Shown: positions 27,628 to 36,599 of the stretch, in pieces
Position numbering within the stretch: position 1 is the stretch's first letter
Layout: every line of letters starts with the position of its first letter
Source of the DNA: Pseudomonas nitroreducens TX1
GTDB lineage: Bacteria; Pseudomonadota; Gammaproteobacteria; Pseudomonadales; Pseudomonadaceae
DNA length: 64,000 nt
Assembly (NCBI RefSeq): GCF_000313755.1
Contig: NZ_AMZB01000133.1
Span: 62,001-126,000, forward strand
Direction of reading: 5' to 3'
Program-made: the position numbers and the translations under genes
Notes under the pieces: generated by a model
What the model was told of the DNA's origin: nothing
The model's input: only the letters and a program-made list of their open reading frames with translations
The model's database searches: none

Positions 27628-28026
27628 TCAGCGCACGGGATCGACGCGGACGCGCAGCGGCTGCGGATCGCTGCCATCGAGTTTGACGCTGTGGCGCTCG
27701 GTGGTGATGAACAGCAGTCGGCCGCTGTCTTCGATGCGTGCGCTGATGCTGTAGCTGTGGCCCGGCTTGACCTGGTTGCGGTCGTAATCCAGATGGAACG
27801 CCAGCGGCACCTGGCGGCCGGGCTCCAACTGCTGCTGGGCAAGGTCGATGGCCGGGGCGTCGGCCAGCGATACGTCCTGCAGGTTGACGGTCACCTGGGC
27901 GGTTGGCGGCAGGGCGATGCGCTGAAGGTAGAAGACTTCGCCCTCCAGCGATACCTTGTCGCCGGAAGACGTGGAGCTGCAAGCGGCGAGCAGGCCGGTC
28001 ATCAGCAGCAGGGGGAGGGTTTTCAT
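27628..28026 (-). CDS. YbaY-family lipoprotein
   Basis: 132-aa lipoprotein: signal peptide with lipobox LLAAC (Cys16), then a beta-rich YbaY-like domain (VSLEGEVFYLQRIALPPTAQVTVNLQDVSLAD...). Family members are linked to META-domain stress lipoproteins in some species, but the function is unknown. It is the last core gene before the polysaccharide locus, whose final gene ends 85 bp upstream on the same strand. Confidence 0.85.
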   Translation of the reverse strand: MKTLPLLLMTGLLAACSSTSSGDKVSLEGEVFYLQRIALPPTAQVTVNLQDVSLADAPAIDLAQQQLEPGRQVPLAFHLDYDRNQVKPGHSYSISARIEDSGRLLFITTERHSVKLDGSDPQPLRVRVDPVR

Positions 28027-28110
28027 TGGGGAGCTCTCCTTGGGTCCAGGGCGCGTCAGACCATTGTGGGTGACTTTGGTTTCCGCGCCATGATCTGGGT
28101 GAGCTCCGAG

Positions 28111-30198
28111 TTATTTCACGATGCGTCCAAAGAGGTTCTGGAACATGACCTGATCGCGACCGTCGGTGAGGTCGTAGAGTGAGTAGTCGTGGCTCAGTCG
28201 CGCCCCGCCGTCACGGGTCAGCGGGTCCCAGGTCAGGTTGGCGCGGCGCATGGTGGAGCTGCTCATCAGCTCGTCGAAGGGGATCGACACGTACATGCCC
28301 TTGTCGAAGCTGCCTTCACCATAGGCCTCCTTGTTCGCTGTAGTCAGCGTGACCCAGGCGCCGAAGCGCACGCCGTTCCTGAACTGGCGGGACAGGTCGA
28401 GGGTGCCGCCCCAGTCACGCGCCAGATAACGGCCGGCGCTGACCTGCGCGAGGATGTCCTCGAAACCGGTCTGCCAGTAGAGGGTGACGAAGCCGGTGGC
28501 CGTCTGGTAGTTGCGCAGAGCGAAGTGCTGGTCGAACTCGCGCTGGCGAACGAGGTCGAGGTTGGCGCCCAATGCCCAGTTCTCGTTCATGGGGCGATAC
28601 AGCAGTTCGCCGCCCACCCCGGCATACATGCTTTCCAGATAACCGCCGTAGACCATGCCATACAGGTCCTGGTCCAGCCGTGCGGTCTTGTTCAACTGGA
28701 AGGTCTGCAGCATGACGTTGGAGGTCGTCATGTACTCGCGGATATCGGTGCGCACGCGCGGCAGGTTGCTTGGCGCGTCGTAGGTGAAGTTGTCGAAGTT
28801 GTTGAACAGGTTGACGCTGAGCAGACCGTTTGCCCACAGGCTCGGTGTGAAGCGGTATTCGCTGTCGAGGTCGGCGGTGAACTGATAAAGCAGGAAGTCG
28901 TTCGGCCCGCCGATGCTCTGGTTGTAGCCGAGGCCGACGTTGTAGCTGAAGGGATCGGGCTTCTGCTGATACAGCAACTGTTCCCGCTGCGGCAGCGGCA
29001 CGTTCTGTTCGGTGGTGCGGCGCAGGTCTTCCAGCGGCCGTTCCTGATTGGCCACTTCCTCGAATAGTCGACGCGGCACGCTGGTTTCGACGATGGGCTG
29101 GCCATAGCGCGTATCGACGACGGTAAACCACTGGATATTGTCGTCGGTCGTGTTGTCGAGAATACGTGCGGTACGTCCTACCGCTTCGGGCGCGTAGAGA
29201 TAGCGGGTCTGCTCGCCATAGACCACGATCTCGCGGTCTTTCTGCGTGATGCGTCTCACCTTGTAGCCGGCGTTTTCTTCCAGGCGACGGGAGACGTCGG
29301 CCCAGTCGGTAGTCTCGCCTGGCTTCTGCTCAACTCGTGGTGCCAAGGCTTCGGGAGCGGGGTCGCTCACTTTCGCCGGCGCCTTGCGGGTAGCGAAGTT
29401 GGTGTGCAGGGTGATGCCGAACATGGCGGTGTTGCCGCGCTCGAAGGCGGCCGTCAGGTCGATCGAATCGCTGGCCTTGTAGACCAGACCGATGTTGAAC
29501 GGGGAATCCTGCTTCTGTGGGTTGTCGAGCGGTTCGTGCTGGTAGTCGTTGCCGTCGTATTCGAGCTTGAAGGACAGCGGTTTCCAGGGCGTCTGCCAGT
29601 TGATACCGCCGAAGAGGGAGGGGCGGCCACGGAAGTAGCTGTTGGCACTCAGTTCCCCGGTTCCCTCGGACTTAGGCCGGGTATTGAATCGGTTATCGAT
29701 CCAGCCGAGTGGGTTGTCCAACTCGCCCCGGTTGCCGATGTAACCCCAGGCGAGCCCCAGGCTGAAGTCGAGATTGCCGACGCGCTTGTTACCCACGAGG
29801 TATTCGCTGGAGAACAGGCCGGTACCGCCGATATCGCGGCCGCCAAGGGCGATCTCGGGAGCCCAGCGGCGTTCCTGCAAAAGGCGGAATTTGACGTCGA
29901 AAGCCTTGTCCTTGTAACTCTGATCTCCGCTGAAGTCCTCGGCGCCATACTTCCGGTTACTGATGGACGTATAGCGGAACGTACCCTCCATCCAATCGAA
30001 GGGCTGCAGCGAGAAGCTGTAGCGCGAGTAGGGGGCGGTGCGGTTGGCGTTGATGCTGATCTCGCCTGATGGCGCCATGCGTGCGGTCGGCGTTTGCAGC
30101 AGGCCGACACCGCCGAAGTCGTTCTGTGTGTAGCGTGGCTCGGCGCAGGCCAGGTTGGCGCCCGCCAGCAGCAGGTAAAGACCGTGGCGGCAGTTCAT
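28111..30198 (-). CDS. yjbH: YjbH/GfcD-type outer-membrane polysaccharide export protein
   Basis: 695-aa exported protein of the YjbH family (DUF940), predicted beta-barrel in the outer membrane and implicated in exopolysaccharide or group 4 capsule export. Signal peptide ends near CAEPRYTQNDFGG; the conserved start GGVGLLQTPTARMAPSGEISINANRTAPYSRYSF follows, and alternating amphipathic strands run through the protein. It overlaps the YjbG gene by ATGA (30195-30198). It is last in the locus. Confidence 0.87.
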   Translation of the reverse strand: MNCRHGLYLLLAGANLACAEPRYTQNDFGGVGLLQTPTARMAPSGEISINANRTAPYSRYSFSLQPFDWMEGTFRYTSISNRKYGAEDFSGDQSYKDKAFDVKFRLLQERRWAPEIALGGRDIGGTGLFSSEYLVGNKRVGNLDFSLGLAWGYIGNRGELDNPLGWIDNRFNTRPKSEGTGELSANSYFRGRPSLFGGINWQTPWKPLSFKLEYDGNDYQHEPLDNPQKQDSPFNIGLVYKASDSIDLTAAFERGNTAMFGITLHTNFATRKAPAKVSDPAPEALAPRVEQKPGETTDWADVSRRLEENAGYKVRRITQKDREIVVYGEQTRYLYAPEAVGRTARILDNTTDDNIQWFTVVDTRYGQPIVETSVPRRLFEEVANQERPLEDLRRTTEQNVPLPQREQLLYQQKPDPFSYNVGLGYNQSIGGPNDFLLYQFTADLDSEYRFTPSLWANGLLSVNLFNNFDNFTYDAPSNLPRVRTDIREYMTTSNVMLQTFQLNKTARLDQDLYGMVYGGYLESMYAGVGGELLYRPMNENWALGANLDLVRQREFDQHFALRNYQTATGFVTLYWQTGFEDILAQVSAGRYLARDWGGTLDLSRQFRNGVRFGAWVTLTTANKEAYGEGSFDKGMYVSIPFDELMSSSTMRRANLTWDPLTRDGGARLSHDYSLYDLTDGRDQVMFQNLFGRIVK

Positions 30199-30968
30199 GG
30201 CGATTCCATCGGAAGAGGCTGGGTAGCGATGAATTGGGCCAGCTCACGGTTCAGGTCCGGAGTAATTGCATCAACCCGGGTGGCATCCAGAGGGACCAGC
30301 ACCACGGCGCCGGGCGCGGGGGGATCGGCTTCTTCTCGATTCCACAGGGCGATACCCAGCCGGTAGACCTGCCCGTCAGGCTGAATCAGGTAGAGGTAAT
30401 CCGGATCCGCCTCCGCCAGGGCGGGACACTGCTGCGCATACCGGTAGGCTTGCTGCAAGGTGGCGAACGGAAGGGTGCAATCGCTCGATACCGCGCCGAT
30501 GACACGGATGCTGTCGGGGCGTGGTGGAAAGATCAGTCGGTCGCCGCCCTGAAGCTTGGGCGAGTGGGCGGCATTCAGCTCGACGGCCAATGGGTCGAGC
30601 CGGTAAAAACGCCGCCCGGTGACTGGAAGGCGGCTCACCTGCTCGTTCAATTGCCGGGCCGCATTGGCCATCCCAGGCTCGTTCCGAAGCAGCGCGAGGC
30701 GCCGGAGCTGGATCAGGTCGAACAGGATGCCTGCTTTCAGGCGCTGTTGTTCCTGTTTCAGGCTTTCGCGCTGCCAGGACGCACCCAGCCAGTAGCCCAG
30801 CGGATCTATCCGCAGTTGACCTAACAGGTCACCCAGGCGCAAGCCTTCGACAATTTCCTTTTCCCCTGGAGAAGGGATCGCTCCGAGTACCTCGATGCGG
30901 GTATTGGCAGACAATGTGCTGCCGAGCGTGAGGCCCAGCAGCAGGCAGCCGATCCGCGCAAGACTCAT
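30195..30968 (-). CDS. yjbG: YjbG/GfcC-type capsule biosynthesis protein
   Basis: 257-aa periplasmic protein with a signal peptide (ARIGCLLLGLTLGSTLSA) and the GfcC/YjbG layout: two ubiquitin-like SLBB-type folds (RIEVLGAIPSPGEKEIVEGLRLGDLLGQL and the RLIFPPRPDSIRVIGAV region) with a C-terminal helix carrying VPLDAT. Family members belong to group 4 capsule operons. It is coupled to both neighbours by ATGA overlaps (30195-30198 and 30965-30968). Confidence 0.83.
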   Translation of the reverse strand: MSLARIGCLLLGLTLGSTLSANTRIEVLGAIPSPGEKEIVEGLRLGDLLGQLRIDPLGYWLGASWQRESLKQEQQRLKAGILFDLIQLRRLALLRNEPGMANAARQLNEQVSRLPVTGRRFYRLDPLAVELNAAHSPKLQGGDRLIFPPRPDSIRVIGAVSSDCTLPFATLQQAYRYAQQCPALAEADPDYLYLIQPDGQVYRLGIALWNREEADPPAPGAVVLVPLDATRVDAITPDLNRELAQFIATQPLPMESP

Positions 30969-31621
30969 GGTTGCCCCCGCAGTGGCCGCAGTTGGGTGAG
31001 TGTGACGCTCAGGCTCGGCGTGACCTGCTGGCGGCTTTGCATGACGAAGCCATCCTGTGGGTCGACCCAGTAGTGGTTGGTCGAAGACATGCCGGCAAGT
31101 GGGGACTCCAGGGATTCGTCGACGCGCAGCAGGGAGTGGTCCCGGTCGAGAATGTGCACAGTCTCGATACCGGCGAGACGGAAAGCGCCCTTGAGGGGGA
31201 CATCGAACTGGGCGTTCGAGTCGAGATCGATCCAGCGCTGGCTTGGCTGCCCGTTCGCAATGCCCTGCAACCCTCGGGAAAAGGGGGAATCCGGTGCCAG
31301 TCGCGTCCCCAGAAGATCATTCGGGAAGCCGAGAGTGCGTACGATGACACCGTCTTCCAGCAGCAACAGCTGATTGGCGTTGGTCCGCCAATACTGCAGC
31401 TTGCCCTGCACGCGCACCAGCGCCATTACCGCGGAGCCATACTCGGTCGTCACCTGGATCTGGTAATAGGGCAGCGCATCGACCTGCGCTTGCGTGACTT
31501 CCAGCTTCGCAGGACCGTGAAGGCTGGCGCCCAGGGTATTCAGGGAGCCTTGCATCAAGGGATTGCAGCCACTCAGTGACGCGGCCAATGCGGCCAGCGC
31601 GATCAGGCGAAGGGCAATCAT
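30965..31621 (-). CDS. yjbF: YjbF/GfcB-type lipoprotein
   Basis: 218-aa lipoprotein: signal peptide, lipobox SLSGC (Cys19), then a beta-rich YjbF/GfcB-type domain (PYYQIQVTTEYGSAVMALVRVQGKLQYWRTNANQLLLLEDGVIVRTLGFPNDL). In E. coli yjbF/gfcB encode outer-membrane lipoproteins of exopolysaccharide operons. The wza-type gene ends 9 bp upstream, and the yjbG gene overlaps the 3' end. No YjbE/GfcA (small threonine-rich) gene is seen. Confidence 0.85.
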   Translation of the reverse strand: MIALRLIALAALAASLSGCNPLMQGSLNTLGASLHGPAKLEVTQAQVDALPYYQIQVTTEYGSAVMALVRVQGKLQYWRTNANQLLLLEDGVIVRTLGFPNDLLGTRLAPDSPFSRGLQGIANGQPSQRWIDLDSNAQFDVPLKGAFRLAGIETVHILDRDHSLLRVDESLESPLAGMSSTNHYWVDPQDGFVMQSRQQVTPSLSVTLTQLRPLRGQP

Positions 31622-31630
31622 GGGGTCGTA

Positions 31631-32737
31631 TCAGTTGTTATTGAGGTTGTGCTGGATGGTTGAGCCGGTGCCCACGATGCCGGCAGATGGCACCAACTGA
31701 CTGATCAGACGGTTCCATCGAGTGACCCCGGCCGGGCCGACGTAGACGACGTCCTGGGGGCGCAGTTGGAACTGCTGGGCAAGGATGAAGGCGGTAGGTG
31801 AGTTCGCGTCCAGTTGGAAGACCGTCGCACGTTCGGCTTCCAGGTTCTCCACGCCGCGGATGACGTACACGGCCTTGCCATTGGCGGTGGTCTGGTTGAG
31901 GCCGCCGACACTGCCCAGCGCGTCAGCCAGGTTCATCTCGCGGGTCTTGAAGGTCAGGGCGCGCGGTGCGTTGACCTCGCCCATCAGGTAGACCTTCTTG
32001 CGATCGTTGTAGGGCAGGTAGATGCGGTCGCCGTCTTTCAGGTAGAGGTTGTACAGGTCCGAGCCCTGGGCAGTATTCAGGGCATCCAGATTCAGGTGAT
32101 ACACCTGTTTGTCCCGCTGGAGCGTCAGGCCGGAAAGGTCGGCATTGGCCGTGTCCAGTTCCGCGGCGCCTATAGCTTCCATCAGAGTCAAAGGTGTGTC
32201 GGTGATGGGTTGCTGGCCGGCTTTGACAAAGGCTCCATTAAGCACCACGCGCTGGCTGGAATAGCGCATGACGGCAATGTCCACCTGCGGTTGCTCGACA
32301 TAATCGGCAAGCGCCTCGGTGATGTGACGACGAACATCTTCTATGGTCCGGCCGCCCACTTTGATCTGTCCTACGTAGGGGTAGAAAAGAGTTCCATCGG
32401 GGCGGACCAGACGGCCATTGGCATCGATCTGTTGTTGTTGCCCGGCCGGCGAAGTCAGCTCCGGGTGGTCCCACACGGTGATGTAGAGGAGGTCCCCAGC
32501 ACCGATTCGATAGCTTTCCGCTTGATAGCCGAGCAACTCCGGCGGAACCCGATCGTCCTCCTGCACTGCGGCCTCCACGGTGAGCAGTTTTGGTGTGATC
32601 TGTACCAACTGAACGCGGCTGGACTCGGCCGAGTCCTCCTGAATGAGTTGTCTGGTATCCAGATTCTGGCCAGGAGAAAACATGCACCCCTGAAGCGCGA
32701 GGGCGGACAGGACAGCAACAGACAGTGGACGGATCAT
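31631..32737 (-). CDS. wza: Wza-type polysaccharide export lipoprotein
   Basis: 368-aa outer-membrane polysaccharide secretin of the Wza/BexD/GfcE family. Lipobox ALQGC (Cys18), polysaccharide export domain (YRIGAGDLLYITVWDHPELTSP... DGTLFYPYVGQIKVGGRTIEDVRRHI) and two SLBB domains; the C terminus (VTRWNRLISQLVPSAG) forms the amphipathic helix crossing the outer membrane. It starts a subgroup wza-yjbF-yjbG-yjbH, the same order as gfcE's neighbours but with wza first. A 173-bp spacer separates it from wbaP and may hold its own promoter. Confidence 0.92.
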   Translation of the reverse strand: MIRPLSVAVLSALALQGCMFSPGQNLDTRQLIQEDSAESSRVQLVQITPKLLTVEAAVQEDDRVPPELLGYQAESYRIGAGDLLYITVWDHPELTSPAGQQQQIDANGRLVRPDGTLFYPYVGQIKVGGRTIEDVRRHITEALADYVEQPQVDIAVMRYSSQRVVLNGAFVKAGQQPITDTPLTLMEAIGAAELDTANADLSGLTLQRDKQVYHLNLDALNTAQGSDLYNLYLKDGDRIYLPYNDRKKVYLMGEVNAPRALTFKTREMNLADALGSVGGLNQTTANGKAVYVIRGVENLEAERATVFQLDANSPTAFILAQQFQLRPQDVVYVGPAGVTRWNRLISQLVPSAGIVGTGSTIQHNLNNN

Positions 32738-32910
32738 GAATGGCTACACAGCAGGAGTAATCAGGATGGCGCAAAGGCTTTCAGCACCGGTTTTCCTGGG
32801 CTGGGAGGCTGCTCAGGAGGCTGCGCAGGTTAGCAACGGAACTTACGGGCGGATGTAGGAAAAGGATGGTGGGCTACGAGAGGGAATTCTTTAACTGCAG
32901 GAGAGTTTGG

Positions 32911-34326
32911 TTAGTAGGCGTTTTGGTGAACGAAACCCTTGAACAGGGTCAGGAAAACAATTTTCAGGTCCCACCAGACTGACCAGTTATTGATATAGGC
33001 GAGGTCGAACTCGACCCGCTTCTGCATCTTCTCCAAAGTGTCCGTCTCGCCACGCCAGCCATTCACCTGGGCCCAACCGGTAATGCCGGGCTTGACCTTG
33101 TGGCGCAGCATGTAGCTGCTGATCTGCCCGCGATACTCCTCGTTGTGCGCAATGGCATGAGGGCGTGGGCCGACGATGGACATATCGCCCAGGAATACGT
33201 TGATGAATTGGGGGAGTTCATCCAGCGAGGTTCGGCGCAGGAAGGACCCAACCGGGGTGATGCGATTGTCGTTGCGCGTGGCCTGGGTGACTGTCGCGCC
33301 GTTCTCCATAACGCGCATGCTGCGGAACTTCCACACTTCAATCGAGCGGCCGTCGATGCCGTAGCGCTTCTGCTTGAAGAATACAGGGCCGGGCGACGTG
33401 AGTTTCACCGCAACGGAGATCAGCAACATCGGGATGGCGATGAGGCAGAGAATCACCGAGGACAGCAGGATGTCTTCCAGGCGTTTGACCAGGGCCCCGG
33501 TGCCCGCCATCGGGCTATCGAAGATGCTGATGGTCGGGATGCCATCGATGTTTTCCGCGCGCGCGTGCAGCAGGTTGAAGACGAAGACGTCCGGAACGAT
33601 GTAGACCGACGCGGTAGTGTCGCTGAGCTGATCGACCAGCCAGCGAATACGCTCTTCGCTGCGCATGGGTAGGGCAATGTAGATGCGGTCAAGGGCTCCG
33701 GCGCGGGCCTGCTGCACCAGTTGCTCGAGATTGCCGGAAACACCCAGTTTTACCCGGCGGCCCGGAAGTTTCACTGGCTCGATTCGCTCGTCATCATAGA
33801 AACCGAGCAGCTCCAGTCCCATCCAGGGAGCCCTGGCAATGTTTCCCGCCAGTCGAACACCAAGCGAACCTGCTCCCACGACAGCGACTTTCCGGGTATT
33901 GAATCCACGGTATCGCAAGGCTTTCAGGGCCTTTCGAAGGAGAGTGCGGTATATCGCCAGGGCCAGCAGGGGGAGGCTGGCCAATAGCGAGAGTTGCACT
34001 AGATAGGCTGGCTTCGGATCAAGCAACAGTTTGTCCGTGCTGATGAGCACCAGTGCGCTGACGAGCCAGGTGCCGGTCAGTTTCTGAAGCTCGTCTCGAA
34101 TTCGCTCACCTCTCCAGGAGCCATAGAGGCCGAAGGTATCGGCGAGATGGGAAAACGCCAGCAGCGTAAAGGCAGCGACCGCCAACATATCCCTATTCTG
34201 CTCAATCCCCTGGAGGATGTAGAGGCACGCTATGGTGATCAGGATGATCAACAGGTCGAGCAGTCTTTGAAGCACAGATATGCCGGCCTCATGGGCGCGC
34301 AAGATTCCGCGATCTCTTCTGTTCAT
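32911..34326 (-). CDS. Undecaprenyl-phosphate sugar-1-phosphate transferase (WbaP/WcaJ type)
   Basis: 471-aa polyprenyl-phosphate hexose-1-phosphate transferase that starts the lipid-linked repeat unit on the inner leaflet. Four N-terminal transmembrane segments (about 20-130), a central nucleotide-binding-like domain (RKVAVVGAGSLG, about 146-157), and the catalytic C-terminal part with SPGPVFFKQKRYG, VWKFRSM and DELPQFINVFLGDMSIVGPRPHA. Glucose-1-phosphate is the usual substrate of this subgroup, but galactose is possible. The open frame reaches 34482; ATG 34326 is the sensible start, 25 bp after the preceding gene's stop codon. Confidence 0.92.
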   Translation of the reverse strand: MNRRDRGILRAHEAGISVLQRLLDLLIILITIACLYILQGIEQNRDMLAVAAFTLLAFSHLADTFGLYGSWRGERIRDELQKLTGTWLVSALVLISTDKLLLDPKPAYLVQLSLLASLPLLALAIYRTLLRKALKALRYRGFNTRKVAVVGAGSLGVRLAGNIARAPWMGLELLGFYDDERIEPVKLPGRRVKLGVSGNLEQLVQQARAGALDRIYIALPMRSEERIRWLVDQLSDTTASVYIVPDVFVFNLLHARAENIDGIPTISIFDSPMAGTGALVKRLEDILLSSVILCLIAIPMLLISVAVKLTSPGPVFFKQKRYGIDGRSIEVWKFRSMRVMENGATVTQATRNDNRITPVGSFLRRTSLDELPQFINVFLGDMSIVGPRPHAIAHNEEYRGQISSYMLRHKVKPGITGWAQVNGWRGETDTLEKMQKRVEFDLAYINNWSVWWDLKIVFLTLFKGFVHQNAY

Positions 34327-34351
34327 CGGGTGAGGCTCTAGGACAATTTGG

Positions 34352-35428
34352 TCAGGCGGTGAGACCCAGGGTATGGCTGTAGAACGCCGAGAGCTCACGG
34401 GCGAATCTGTCGGGTGCAAAGCGTTGGCAAACAAAGGCGCGCAGTTCTTCGGGGGATCGAGTCGTCCCCGTTGAGAGGGCACTCTTGATATGCCTTATCA
34501 GTGTTTCTTCACTGGAAAGGTCTGCTACCAGTCCAACGGGGGCAACTATTTCCGGTAAAGAGCCTGTCTGGTTTACCAGCACCGGCGTGCCTTTGGCGAG
34601 GGACTCGATGGCGACCAGTCCGAAGCCTTCCCAGCGAGACGGCATGATCGTCAGTGTCGCTCGCTCATAGAGCTCGGCCAGAGCGTTCTTGTCCTGCCAT
34701 CCCAGGAAACGAATATTGTCGGTAGCGATATATTTGCGGCCTTCCAATACCGCTGAGCCGGCGACCAGGAGTTGGACGTCTCTGAGAGATGGACTTTTGA
34801 AAGCGCGATAGAGGAGGTCGAATCCTTTCTGGCGGTCCAGCCGGCCGACGAACAGGACCGTGCGGTCCAACTTGTGACCTTGCCAAGGTAGTCCTGACAA
34901 GTAGTGTGGGTCGACCGGGTTGTAAATGATCACCTGGTTGGCATTGGGGATGAACGCTGCCCGCTGCTGCTCAGTCCTGGATATATGAATGATGCCGTCG
35001 GAGAGCATTCCGGTGAGGAAGTCCAGTGACCTGCTGGCCAGGTTTTCCAGGCGCGAGGTTTCGCGCAGGAACGACCAGCCATGGGCGCAATAGATCGCCG
35101 GCGGATTCTTCAGCAGCATCAACCGGCGTAATACGAAAACGTAGCCGGCCAATGAGCTGTGCAGGTGGATCAGATCATAGCGTTCCAGCTTAAGTACCTT
35201 GTGTAGTACCTGAAAAAGATGGGCTGCACGGCTGACGCGACCATTTCCATTGAATAGCAGGAGCTTTGCGCTATCGATGGCGATGCATTCGCGGTGGCTG
35301 CCTGGGATCAGGTACTGATTATCATGGGGCGATGTCTTGTCCAGTGTCTCCAGGTAGGTGGCGACACCGCCCTGGATGGTCTCTGCGACGTGGAGGATTT
35401 TAAGGGTTCTCAGGGAAAGTTCGTTCAT
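34352..35428 (-). CDS. GT4-family glycosyltransferase (first of two)
   Basis: 358-aa GT-B retaining glycosyltransferase of family GT4/GT1. N-terminal LHVAETIQGGVATYLETL, the middle YDLIHLHSSLAGYV, and the C-terminal nucleotide-sugar site VLFVGRLDRQKGFDLLYRAF ... PSRWEGFGLVAIESLAKGTPVLV (the ExxxxxxxE pattern). No membrane segment; it should act on the cytoplasmic face. The gene overlaps the end of wzy by 29 bp. The donor sugar cannot be told from the sequence. Confidence 0.9.
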   Translation of the reverse strand: MNELSLRTLKILHVAETIQGGVATYLETLDKTSPHDNQYLIPGSHRECIAIDSAKLLLFNGNGRVSRAAHLFQVLHKVLKLERYDLIHLHSSLAGYVFVLRRLMLLKNPPAIYCAHGWSFLRETSRLENLASRSLDFLTGMLSDGIIHISRTEQQRAAFIPNANQVIIYNPVDPHYLSGLPWQGHKLDRTVLFVGRLDRQKGFDLLYRAFKSPSLRDVQLLVAGSAVLEGRKYIATDNIRFLGWQDKNALAELYERATLTIMPSRWEGFGLVAIESLAKGTPVLVNQTGSLPEIVAPVGLVADLSSEETLIRHIKSALSTGTTRSPEELRAFVCQRFAPDRFARELSAFYSHTLGLTA

Positions 35429-36590
35429 GGCGGCGTGACAGGGAAAGTTTCAGGAATGCGAGGAATCCGTAGCAGGCGAAACTCGGTACGAAAAGCAGTG
35501 CCGAGTCGCTCAAGGAGGCGAACAGATAGATCAGTACTCCAGCATTAACCGCGCGCATATCGGGGCGGAGGCGGAGACTGAACGGGCTCGGATTTCCGAT
35601 CAGCAACGGCGAGACGAAGAAAAGGGCAAAGCAGGTCAGTCCCGTCAGGCCGAAGTCGTGATAGATCGACAGGTAGGGAATTTCAGTGATGGCGGATATC
35701 GGCTCCTGAGGCATGAGCCGGAACTCATCGAGCATCCAGAAGAACTGATCACGATTGCCCAGAGAGCTATCCATCAGGAAACGATCGCCACCGAGGTAGT
35801 TGGCGGAGAGGAATATGGCGGCGGCGGCGCAGACAACGAGGCTTGCGACCAGGGCAGTGAGCCGGCGAAGTGTGAGCCCTTGCCCGTAAGTCATCAGTAA
35901 GGCAAGGGCGGTGAGCAGCCACACCGTGCGAGAAAGGGTGAGGATCATGCTGGCGATCAGGATCAACTTGAAGAGCGATCGGTGCTCGAGGCGGAAGTAC
36001 AGCGGGGCTAGCACGGCCATACAGAGGCCATAGATGTTTCCGTTGTTGTAGGTGGAGACCAGCTTGAACAGCTCCCCGCGTTGGTTATTGCGCTGCCAGA
36101 CGGAAAGCACATCATCGCCACCCCCAGTCGTTAGGTAGGGGATATTGAGATAGTCGCCGGTCAGCGCTGCGTATAGGAAAGAAAGAATTCCGAACACCGC
36201 CACCACTCGAATGCTGAGTCTGAGTGTTCGAAAGATGGTTGCCTGGGTCAGTTCGTTGTAAAGCAGCGATAGCAGGTAGTAGAAGACCGGTATCAGGATG
36301 AACACGAAAAGATGTCCACCCAGATAACCGACGTTTTCGTAACCGAAGAACAGCTCAGTTACAACCCAGACTGTCCAGAAGGGCGCAATTGCCAAAGTGC
36401 AGCGACACAGTGGCCCAATTTGTCGCACTGGCGTGTTTAGCCGAAGCATCAGCAGGATCGGAGTGAACACTAGGACGATCAGGTAAAGACAGTAGATCGG
36501 GGTGCTTCCTGCATAGAAGCCACTTTTGGGAAGTGCTACCAGAAAAACGACGATGATGCAGTAGAGCATCCGGGACAGTTGCGTGGACAT
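35400..36590 (-). CDS. wzy: Wzy-type polysaccharide polymerase (O-antigen ligase-like)
   Basis: 396-aa integral membrane protein with about ten to twelve transmembrane segments, fitting the O-antigen polymerase/ligase superfamily. A large central periplasmic loop (about 160-205) holds the family-like YNNGNIYG and is followed by ILTLSRTVWLLTALAL, whose SRT is typical for Wzy/WaaL. Its place among wzx, wbaP and glycosyltransferases makes polymerase more likely than ligase. Sampled base composition here is clearly lower in GC than in flanking core genes. Confidence 0.85.
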   Translation of the reverse strand: MSTQLSRMLYCIIVVFLVALPKSGFYAGSTPIYCLYLIVLVFTPILLMLRLNTPVRQIGPLCRCTLAIAPFWTVWVVTELFFGYENVGYLGGHLFVFILIPVFYYLLSLLYNELTQATIFRTLRLSIRVVAVFGILSFLYAALTGDYLNIPYLTTGGGDDVLSVWQRNNQRGELFKLVSTYNNGNIYGLCMAVLAPLYFRLEHRSLFKLILIASMILTLSRTVWLLTALALLMTYGQGLTLRRLTALVASLVVCAAAAIFLSANYLGGDRFLMDSSLGNRDQFFWMLDEFRLMPQEPISAITEIPYLSIYHDFGLTGLTCFALFFVSPLLIGNPSPFSLRLRPDMRAVNAGVLIYLFASLSDSALLFVPSFACYGFLAFLKLSLSRRHERTFPENP

Positions 36591-36599
36591 GGTCGGAGG

